Shown: one piece after another, positions 35,293 through 47,000 of the stretch
Numbering within the stretch: the first letter of the stretch is position 1
How the letters are laid out: the number at the start of each line of letters is the position of its first letter
Assembly: GCA_037903475.1 (NCBI GenBank)
Contig: JBAJFG010000013.1
Location: forward strand, 372,001-436,000
Reading direction: 5' to 3'
Origin: Ancylostoma caninum
Taxonomy: Eukaryota > Nematoda > Chromadorea > Rhabditida > Ancylostomatidae
Length of the DNA: 64,000 nt
The notes under the pieces: generated by a model
What the model was told of the DNA's origin: nothing
What the model saw: the letters and a program-made list of their open reading frames with translations, nothing else
The model's database searches: none
Made by a program: the position numbers and the translations under genes

Positions 35293-38200
35293 TCAAAAGG
35301 GATTTGGTAATTTTTCCGCTGTTGAGACGAAAACCGACTTGATCTGCGTGTAATGCTCTATGGCAGCGATACCATTTTCACGTCCAAATCCAGAATCGTC
35401 ATAGCCGCCGAATGGGACGAACGGCGCTGAAATGGTCATGGATTCACTAAACATTTCCTGAAGGATATTAACGCATCTAATTTTCGTTGTCGACATTTTT
35501 ATATTATTAGAATCGTCAGGAAATGATGATCAGAAGGATATACATAACGCTTCGCAAAAGTGACGAAAAATCCGTTCTTGGACACCTTGTTTTTTATTTG
35601 GGGCGGGGGGGGGGGGGTTGAGAAGGGTGCGGTGGGGTTGAGAATGATGGCTGAGTATCCACGGGCATATAAGATATCTGCTACATTTGCCTTGCTCGGT
35701 GGCTAGAAATAGTTAGAAGCACATGTAGCAGAAATCTCGCATCCCTATGGACTACTCCGCCTCAACTCTCCACAAAGAAGGGGTTTCAAAAAAGGGTTTT
35801 TGGCTTTACCCCAGGGGATTATGTATATCATTGTGATCAGCGTCACCTCACAAATCCATCTATGCGGAAATCTGGGAAACGAAATTGAAATGGGAGATTG
35901 TCTTTAAAGAACCCGTCACTATCTTGTTACCAGACTAACCTAGGAATAAAATTGACCGACCGTAAAAAAATGGAAAACTCGTCTAGGCCACGAAATTTTT
36001 GAAATTACTGAGAAAATGACTTACAAACATCGTTGAACGTGTTCACATAGACATTTCCAGCATGTAGTCGATCAACAACGCGGTATGCCTTGGCCAAATC
36101 CCTGGAAATAAACTACGTGATGTCCAGTACAACTACCCCAACAAGCTTTTAACTCACTTAGTAAACAGCCCAGCAGCAAGACCCATCGTCGTGTCGTTAG
36201 CCATGTCTATAGCCTCATCATCGGTATCAAATGGTATCACAAGAAGCACCGCACCGAAAATCTCCTCGCTGTAATCAAAAACTACCAGTGAACTCTCGGC
36301 TGAGAGCGCAGTTTTTGAGACAACTTACCGGTAAACATCCATGTCCTTGCGGATGTCGGTGAGAACACACGGGGAGAGATAGAAGCCGTCTTCAAGGCCG
36401 GGGACTTTAACCGCCTCGCCACCGCAAACGATCCGTGCACCGGCCGCGACGGCACCTGGCATCGTAGAAGTTCACGACGCGCAATACAACCTAATAATAT
36501 GCGTTTGTTTTCATGGGACCCATACTGGGTGCTGGAAAATGTTTCCATGAAATCAAATGCGATATGATGTGCTGAAAACGGATGAACAAAAGCGGTCTCA
36601 GTGCGTCCTTTCCAAAATTGATGGGAGACCCATAGGAAGGCTAGTGGTAAATGCGAAGAGAACAACTACAGTGGATGTCAATGGCGGTGGCCCATCCGCA
36701 GCCTCGAGAAGAACGCCGCGCAACCGCGCCGCGCGCGCCATAACCGATGTGTTCTGCTGGTGTTATGCTATTTCTAGCAGCTTTTCTACCCAATTTAAGG
36801 ATTTTCGATCGAATTGGGAAGAAAAGAGCCTAGGAATAGCGTCCCGGCAGCACAGGACGGTGATCTCGGTGCGCGCGGCGCGGTTGCGCGGCGTCGAGGC
36901 CGTAGATGGGCCACCGTCATTAACGTCCACTGTACGTTGGGAAATCCATTTGCTGAGGTGACTAACGGCTATCGAATTACACGAGTTCGAACCTTGAGAT
37001 AGCTGCAGGTACGAAATACATAACGAAGAAAGGGGAGGCGTTAGGAAGCCTAGATTTTGCCATTCATTCACCATTCCTCCTCTCAACATGAACACCGTCT
37101 GGACAGAGGAGGAGCTGCGTCGTGGGTAAGCAGGAGGTGGTAGATGAATGACCTAATCGTATAACCTAAGCACCAAGGCACCGCTATTTCCGTTACAACC
37201 ACAACCTAGCCAGATAGACTGAAAGCAAAAAACTATGGACGGACACAAATCAGATCGATGTCATGAGGTGAACAAAATAACCGAAATTGTTAACCAACTA
37301 TTTCTCAAAGTACACAGTGAACGTCGATGAAAGTGCGCTTTCCGCAGGCTCAGGAAGCACGCGAGAGGCGAGATAAAATAATAGTAAGCCATAGCGTAGT
37401 TTTGATAGTTTTCAACCCTATTTGATGTCATCTATTAAAAAGACTAACCAACTATCAAGAAAACCCTAAGTTTTGCTATCATGGCAACGATTTCACCACT
37501 AGCGGCGCGGTTGCGTCGCGTGTACCCAGAGTCTGCCAAAAACGCACTTCCATCGACGCTTTCTGTACTTTTTGTCCAGCGCATCAGTCAATCAATGAAA
37601 TAGTTTTGTGAGTGCATCATTTTGCATATGCATATGAACCATAAGAACAATATAATCAAGAAATAAGGCAATCCAGCCCAGTGTTTGGCAGGTCGTGTGG
37701 ACATAAACGCAACACATGGTGACCCGATGAGAATGAAGTGCAAATCGGAGGTGTCTTTAGTGGAGAATGATGAAGGTAGCGGGATAAAAATACTTCAAGC
37801 AAAGGTGCAAAAATTCCAAGGTGCAAAAATTTTGGAGAAAAATGCGGAGCCTATACAGGGTGCGGCAAAAGTCTTTGGACAAGCATAATCGCTTTCTAAA
37901 AACATACGGAAGAGTAACCTCAAAAAACTAATAGTCATTTTTTGTTTATAACCAAGTTATGAGCATAAATATTATTTTTGGTACTAAGGTTCGCTGCTCT
38001 CGTAGATACACAGACTTCGGAAAGTCCAGGTGAGCCGTGGAGCAGGTAGTGGAGGTCGTTTTCCCTCTACCACTTCTCTATCTATTCGCGAAGAGATCCC
38101 AAATTCCTGTGGGAGTTAGTAGAAGCCTTCAACTATTTTAGCTGGTTTAGTGGGGATTTCACCGCTGTTTTTTGTGATAGACATGCTGAGTCGCTCTTTC

Positions 38201-40947
38201 TTAATGTATTCATGCTACACTGGGATTATTAGAATGATGAAATTGCCTCCTAAAGTGAGTATTTTTCTCTACTACGAAAGTAAGGATTAATAATCGCCTA
38301 TCGAGGTCCTACATCTATCTCAGAAGATTTCGTGGTGTTTTGGAGATTCTATGGACTAAGGCTTTCTCATTGTCACACGGGACTTTGGGCTCTGTTTCAT
38401 AACTTTACAGAAGCCCCAAGATGGATTTGACTTCATCAGTGTGCGCGCCAGGCCAACGTCGCACCAACAATTTTCCAAGCCCGGATCGCCACCAGTAGAG
38501 GAAATTTTGGGATCAAAATTAATAATTATGTTTACAACTAAACTGCCGACCTATAACAACTACTGATTCTCTTCAATTTCTTCTTCCCCATGTTTTGAAG
38601 ATCGATTATGTTTGTCCAAAGACTTTTGCCGCACCCCGTACTTCTAACCACTCCAACACCTTTAAACAGAAGTGCGCATTAGATACACGCGAAAGGTCCA
38701 TGCAAACCCTTTCACCGTGCCATTACTTTGTAGAAGCCAACTCTCCCACTAAGTAGTGACCAAATAAGGTGAAATAGAATAACATGCTACTCAGAGGGAA
38801 TGCCGCCAGAATAGAGGTATGGCGGGTTCCAAAGCTCTGATCTTATCCCACCCAGAAAAAAAATTGACTTCGACGAAAAGACGGGGACTATTCCACATGA
38901 GGGGCCCCAAAATGTTCAAAAAAATTCCGTTCAAACTTTGCATATAGGAGTTATGTGAGGAGCTAAACACGAATATCGTAACCCCATTTTTGTAGGGTTA
39001 CAGTAAGTACACCGTAGATACGGTATCTCACGGAATCATCTCAAACTTTACGTAGAGGGATTGTTCTAGGCGCTGATGAAGAACCTTTACATTGTTTTGC
39101 GTGACACCTTCATTTTCTACCCAAAACCAGCATTTTCTCCGAATTTACCGCCGTATACCTACCGCATCCCTGCGAAAGTGGGGTTACGACACAAAATGAA
39201 TACGATATTCGTGTTCAGCACCTCAAATAACCCTCCCTATACAAAGTTTCGGCGCAAAAAATTTTTTTTGTTTGAAAAATTTGGGGCCCCTAATGTGGAA
39301 TAATGCCAAAAGACGTATTTTGTCATGGATTTGGAACTTTGTCCTTGGAAAATGTGTGGTATGACCAAGCTCTTCGATTGACGAGTTGGCTGAATTGACC
39401 AATCACAGAGCTCGGCCGGAACACGCTTTCCTGGTACAATGCCCCACAATATTTGCGCCAGTCCTTCCGTACTGACAGCTTTGCAGCAGATGGTTAGGAA
39501 ATTCCACCTATGAAGAACAAATTCCTGATGATCTTAAAAACTAACCATCAATGTACTTTTTCACACTATCCATGTGTTGGCGCGAAATATGCGCACCAAC
39601 CTTCGTTTCTTCTTCTAGCGGATCGCCAACGCGCATCGCAGACGTCTTCTCGCGCAGTTTGTCGACGAATTCGTCGACCAACGACCGATGCACAAGTACC
39701 TACGATTGAGCTTAGGGCACTATATTCAGCGATTCTCGTGGAAATTACCACCAAATCAAGTAGCATGCAGATAAACACAAAGAAAAACCTTGGGTCATAA
39801 CTTCGTAAGGGAACTTGACAGAAAAAAAACTATACTATGCAGAAAGCTATACCTTGCTTGCATTGGTGCATACTTGTCCTTGGCTGAAGAAATTCGCCAT
39901 CATGGCCCCAGAAACGGCAGAGTCAACGTCTGCGTCATCGAAAATAATTAGCGAAGATTTACCGCCTAACTCTAGCGTCACAGGCTTCACATTGCGCGCT
40001 GCACAACCCTGAATAACTCGATTTCCTATGATTACTGCAGTACTAAACAGTAAATAAATTCCACTACTCCACCTGCATAATTTTCTTTCCTGTAGGAACA
40101 CTGCCAGTGAACGAAATCTTCTTCACTAGTGGATTTTGAATGAGTGCACTACCTGTTTCAGAATCACCCTTAAAAAATACCAGTATTGATTTTTCATCTC
40201 TGCTCGCAAAAAGTAGCACGCCTGTCGCTTACTTGTATGACATTGTAGGCTCCAGCCGGTAATCCAGCCATCTGCAGGATTTGGCCTAGTAAAACTGCCG
40301 ACATCGGTGCCAGTGGACTAGGTTTATAGACGACCGCGTTGCCACAGGCTAGTGCTGGAGCTACCTTCCAGGTACACGTTTGGATAGGGTAGTTCCATGC
40401 TCCTTAAAGAATGCCATTGAGATTATAAGGTTTTTTTTTTCAAAAAATATCAGAATCCATAATAAAATAAGGGTGAAATAAATATGTTCACCGCAGAACA
40501 AACGTATAACACTAAGAATGAAAATATCGTTTCCTAACTTTCAATGCCACATATAGAAACTCATCAAATCTGTTTTTTTTTTGGATTATTCCAATGAAGC
40601 CTAGAATAGTATCCACTCTTACAAAATATCAGAGCACAGATAACGTGAGCGTCAAAAAAAAACGTGTAGCCGCAAGAGTGTAATGAATATGGATGCTGCG
40701 CTTCTATAAAATATTGGATCCTGTCCGGCTTCCAAAGTAAGCCAGAAGCTACCAGTACATACAGCAAAAAAGTCTTTACAGGTAAGAGATCTCACAGGGA
40801 AGCGATTTCTCGGAATTTTACCGGCAATACCTATATAATAAAGGCACGTGAATAAATGGAGCATAGTTGGAAAAGAAATCTTGTCGCATGATGTTAGGGG
40901 AAAAAGACGATAGGACATATCCTTTGAGAGTCGTAGGGGGAGAGGAA

Positions 40948-41001
<54 letters not shown>

Positions 41002-44000
41002 TTTTAAAATTGAATGCGTAAACTGAGATTACAGGCTGCAATTCCCAACTGAAGGAATGTACGTCAACGGTTCATGGAGTTCTCCACCAAATCCATATGT
41101 ATATCCCAGTGGCGGACGCAGGGGAGGGGGAAGTGGGGGCGTCCCCCCCCCCCCCGAGAATGAGTCAGCGAATTTTTGAAATTAAAGTGGATAAAGGATA
41201 AAGTGGTCGGCGTTAATCAATCCCGTCACGAGGGATGCGCCACGCATTCGACTTCATCTGAGCATCGTAGAGGCGTTGAATGCGTATGTGCCCTGTACAA
41301 TGACTTGCGGGGGGCACCCGATGTACCAAATCAGTGCTTCATCCTCCCAGACTCCTCTGGTACCAATTTACCGACCCCGGAGGGATGGAAGGCTTGGTTG
41401 GCCTCGGGCGGGATCGAACCATCGATCGTGTGCGTGCGCAGCGAGCCTCTTACCACTGCGCCACACGCGCCCCTGCGCCACACGCGCCCCGAAAATTACT
41501 TTACAATACAAAAATCTTGTATTGGTTTATTTTTATTAGTTTATTTTTATCATTATTTTTAATATAATTTTTATTAATTATATATTACTATAATTAAGGT
41601 ATGATTATATAATTAAGGTTTTTATTAATTTTATTTTCCGTCTGGGTCCCCAAAATGGCGCAGACCCCACTTTTTTCCCACGCCTCCCCCCCCCCCCGCC
41701 CACTTTCTGCGTCCGCCACTGGTATATCCTTATCGCTACTTTTTACACTTCCATCCAAGTGAAAGTGAGAACTTGTTTCAGATCTCTCCATAATCTTCTA
41801 AATTTCCTCTAACATTGCTAGCCGTACCAAAAAAAGAGGTCATGGCATCACTAGCACACACTAGTGATGGACGATGACGACAAATGCGTCTCCCCCCACA
41901 GAATGGGCCGTCAAGTTCTACAAAAATACTTTAGGGGATAATTAAAAACTCTTTGCCAGCTTATTTTTAATTATTTACCCTTAGTTGTTATTTGACTATC
42001 TACTATTGACTATTTAGTACTTAAGTTATTTTTTCTACTATATTTATACTTGCATCCGGGTCCCCATGATTGCGGAGTTTTCCCACGCTCCGCGCCCCCC
42101 CCCCCCTGGCTTGCCACTCTTGCATCCAGCCCTGGCACACATTATACATGTGACCGAATCGAATATAATCGATATTCGAATAATTCATTCATTCGGTTTT
42201 TGAAAGAGTGAGCATATTCGAACAATTCGTTCATTCGACCCTCTGAAAAATGGCAAATTCGAAATATTCGGTTATTCGGCTTGGGAACACTTGAAGTTCG
42301 AATGATGATGAAGTGATGGCTATTATAGAGAGCCACACGCATCCACTAATAAGGTTATGGCTCAAAGGGTAGCTGCGATCCTCAACAAATCCCGTATATC
42401 GCCTGATGAGATACTGATATGACCCGAGGCCGATTTTTGTAGGTACGAGTGCTAAAGTATGATAATGATGGCCAGGAACGAAAACTTTGAAAGCTATAGA
42501 GTTTAAATGGTACTGGACCCAATATTCGATTCGAATTATTGGTTCATTCGACGATTTCAAAAAGTCGGTTATTCGAGTGATTCATTCATTAGGGCAGCCA
42601 AGAAAGTCCTACATTCGAATAATTCGTTTATTCACACAATTTGAAGAGCGCCTGGTCCGAATTATTCAGATGTTCGAATATTTCAAAGAGCTCCACATTC
42701 GAACCATTCGGAATTCGAATATTTCAAATTTTATTTTCTTCGAATTATTCAAAAATTCAAATATTTAAAAAATCGTCGAATACAATGTGTAGCACACATC
42801 CACTAGTAAGATCTCCGCTCCCCACCTGAGACGGCAAATTTCTGTTAAAGGCAGCAGGAGCTGAAATCCTCGACTCCGAGCTGAGCTGTGGGTGATGAAG
42901 TACAGACTCAGCACATCATAAATGTGAACCGAACACAGACAATTATGGCTTACCTGTGGAGAAAATGGAACATTCGTCCCGAACACGCCTGGTCGTGTTC
43001 GCGCGCGGACGAGTTTTCCTCGGCGCAAAGAGCCACTGCGGTGCGTGGTTTGGCGCAAAGGGAAAACGAAATGCATTCAATTCACAGGGTTTCATGGCGG
43101 GACTCGGCCAAAACCACGCGCCGCAATGGTTTTCGCGTCGGGGAAAACTCGTCCGCGCATGGACACGGCCAGGCGTGTTCGCGACAAATGTTCCATTTTC
43201 TCTGCAGGTAAGCCATAATTGTCTGTGTTCGTCTCAGATTTATGATGTGCCGAGTCTGTACTTCACCACCCGCAGCTCAGCTCAGAGTCGAGAATTTCAG
43301 CTCCTGCTGCCTTTAAAGGCAAGGTCCGGGCAAAATTCCATCTCCCGAATTTCTATTGGATTCGTTGCCCACGGCGACGCCTTGAACGAAAACTATAGAA
43401 AAATTCCTGGAAAGGTCCCGTAACGAACGCTTTCCAACGACCAACTGCGGTACGGCGTTTGCGGGTTTGCGCGTCCGTGCTTTCAAACGACGTTATATGG
43501 CGCGCTCCACATTCTGTCTGTTGTGGCGTCGTAGGAAAAATTCATATTCAAAGGATCGGTGGTCCGTTTGGTGAGGTGGGGAAGATTTTACGAAGCGTTC
43601 GTTAAGCCGTATGTACCTGAGCATCCATAATTGTTCAGTATGCGCGCGCAGCTTTTGTAGCTTAGAGCGCGTTTTCCCACGGGTACCGTAATCCTCGGAC
43701 GTTTTGTCCCATATCCAGCAATAGAGCATTTACTGAGGTCTCAAACTTGACATACGTGGTACACATATGGTTCGGACCCCAAAGAGCAGAAAACTTGAGT
43801 GGGCAATATTTTGACCGGACTTTGCCTTTAAGTAGTAAGAACCCTAGGCCATAAAAGCAGATTAGATGAATTTCAAACGAAACAAACGCTTTGATCACGT
43901 CTAGTGGAGTAAAACCGATGGCTATATTCCCATAAAGAGAGTGTGTATATAGCTGCATGAGATTATGAAGTCCAACAAGCTTCGGAAGCGAAAAGGACCA

Positions 44001-47000
44001 AAATGAGAGAAATGTGAAATCTTATAATGATTTAAACTATTTAGAACATATGAATTTCAACACTTCCGGTTTCAGGGCTAAGAACTAGACCGGTTGTGTT
44101 ATTTCCTTGGTGCCCCCCACCCTTTCAACAGCAGTTATCATATCAAATAAACCTCATTGCTGTCAATAATTACATTCTTTGGTACTAGTACCCTCAAGAT
44201 AAATAGTTACGACTGTGTTTTCACAGAGGATGACACAATACTCACGTAGCAGCTAAGAAATAGTAAAAACCCATTCAATGTGATTTGAACAACCAACTTT
44301 TCATATCACTTGCTACTCTAGCGAAGAACTACCATTTGCTCAGCAGCCGTACTCCAGCGGTAGCTGTTTTTGGGGTGAGTGAACTTGGGTACCCGCAGCC
44401 GGCAGCGGCTGGTACTTTAGTGCCAGCTCGCGCGCTCCAAGGCAATTGCCAGCGCCGCGGCTGACTGGTGCTGCGCATAGCACTAGCACCGCCCAAATCG
44501 TCGCGACCCCGCCCATTCTGCCGCGCGCGTACAAACATGGAAGGGGCTCACAAAATAGGCGAAATGAGTTAAAGAGGATATCGTAAAGTAATTCTGATGA
44601 AGTGCCGCAGAAGAAATAGGCTTTTACTTGAGTTATGGGTTTTACATGGTGATCATGATAGTTAACTGATTTTGTGTGTAGAAGCTTTTGAGCTTCTGAA
44701 AGCGTAATGATTCCAGAAATACCAGTGCGTCAATACTGTTCACTTTAGGAAGAGCTGCTATGGGCGTCAAAAAATTCTTGAAATTTGCACAACGATTTGA
44801 ATCTTTTTTTGGATTTTTTTGGACTCCCTCTAAATTACCATGCTTATCTCGCGTACAGTTTGCTTTTGTGTTTTGTCCGTACTCTCGTATCCTTCATGTA
44901 TATGCGCATTCCCCTAATTACTACACTTATTCTAATACCAGATTGCATACATTGTAAGTTCGCCGAAAAAAAGAGTAGTGGAAATGAAACTTGTGTGTGA
45001 CCCAGAAATTTATGTATTTCAATTCTTTTGATCCTTTTCATTGTGTTTTCCTCTAGAACTTGAGCGTTCAACATTCTTAACAACTAGTCCTTAAGCGTGT
45101 GTGATATTATTTGAATCGACTGCTACTCCACGGCAGATGAGGTGTAAGAAATGTCTCGCAGATATGTACTGTGCCTGCAGGCGTACCTCATGGATACAAT
45201 GCCATTAGATCGCCGCACTATAACTGTTTTGGTAATATTGATTTCATGGAACCAAGAATGCAGTAGTCGAATGGGCTGCAATTACAAGGCGAAAAACATG
45301 TGAAACTTATTGGTGTTAGTTTTAAATATTCATTTTTCCATTGATAAAATAAGGAGTAGACTCTGTTATTTTTTTTTCGTTCTGCTCGGGAATCTAAGTG
45401 TGTGTTTCAAATCCAATTTCAATTCAATGATTTAATTCAGTTATATTCTTAAGAGAAGGTAACTACAGCAATAGTAATGGAAATAACGTCTCCTTTAGTA
45501 GGTCTAAAAAATTCAAAGGATCAGAAGCCGTGGGCAAACTCTAAGGTGTCGCAAGAAAGTTGACTTTAGTCTGCATCGAAATCTTCCTAATTATGGTTTT
45601 GATGAAAATAGAGCACTGGGCAGTTCAGCAACCTCAGCGAAGGCAGGTTTTTCTTTCAGAGAAAAAAAACATCATTCCTCTGCGCGACAACGCTTTCAAA
45701 ATTCCTCGTGAGAACAGTTCAAAATAGTGTTGTCCTTCAGAGTCCCTGTTTACTGATAATATCTCTATTTAAGTCTATTTACTTGTAATATCTGAACTAT
45801 CACACTATTTACTTGTCATATCTGGCCAATCATAATATTATCAGCGCTAATTTCCATTAATCACAGGGGTTTCCGCTTCACGGATCTCTTAGATGCCATT
45901 CACACTTCTTCATCGCAACGCGAATGCCGCGCGCGGTGGTTGATTGTGTTGCGGCGGTGGGCGGGGTTAAGAAACTACAGCGTGAGCCGGTGGTAATTTA
46001 CAGTCGCTTTAGCAGCGAGCGCTCGAGCTGGCAGTAATTGACAGTCGCCAGCGGCTGCGGGTACCCAAGTTCCTCCTCCCCTGTTTTTGCCGCAGATAAG
46101 GCAATAATGCGCCTTCTCTGCCCACTATAGCCCTTCTTGCCATTGTAAACCGAATAACTCTTGCAGCAGAAGTCTTCATCAATTGTTGGCTGTAATCGCT
46201 AAGTCAACAACGCTGCTTTTTCCTGTAAGTTTTCTTCTGCGAGAATCAATACCACCAGATAAAAACACTGTACTTTCCACTATTATCGGAGTTGCCAACC
46301 TGTCTCACCTTACAAACAGGAACTATTCACAAAGTTGTTGTCTAAACAGTAAATGAGTGCTTTTTAAGAACTTTTGCGATGCATGCTTGTCTGCGCTAGG
46401 CGCAAAAGCGAGAAAGAAAAGAAACTGAAGACGAAAAATTGGCTAAGAGCGCTGATCTGACTGTTTCTCCACGACCCCGTCTCCCTCTTTCCAAAGCCGG
46501 GTTTAATGCAGTAATTTACCAAGTCAATTTATAACGGACGCAAAAATTTATTTCATGACTTGGTGTTTTCTTTTATTTTTAAAATATTTCCAGAATAGCT
46601 TTCAGACCTTTTAGGCTCTGAAGAAGGCGATTTCGCCGAAAAGCGTCAGCCTAATAAAGACCTCTAACAACCTCGTGCCGGCTCAGCAAAGTTACGCCAA
46701 ATAGTTTACAAGATGCTGAGGTATAATGAAAGTCGAACGTGGCATTTACAGAATATTTTCGAATTCCTCCATTTCTTCCTAAATATTTATTTTTAAGCTG
46801 TCTGTCCTGAAATGGATTTTTAGAAAATTGTATTTCAATATTTTAGTTGCTGAAGTAGAACCGTTTTTCAACCAATTTCCAACTCATCCCAGGCATCCCA
46901 TTCTTCTCCCATTCCCTCTCAGAGGTAGTATTGGCCCATGAGAATAATTCCCAATACGTGTTTCAAAGAAAAATCACGCACAATGAAGCAAATTTTGAAA

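Noticed and set aside
35427..35457. Longer last exon of alh-9 starting at 35457
   Set aside because: It keeps phase but adds eight residues not found in ALDH9. The pair GTAAGT at 36024 and TTTCAG before 35426 gives NTFNDVSPFVPFGG, which fits the family.
36557..37095. Opposing open frames with similar peptides (VDVN-GGPS)
   Set aside because: They are the two arms of one palindromic MITE read on opposite strands.
40652..41041. Minus-strand Ser/Leu-repeat open frame
   Set aside because: Created by the (GA)n microsatellite.
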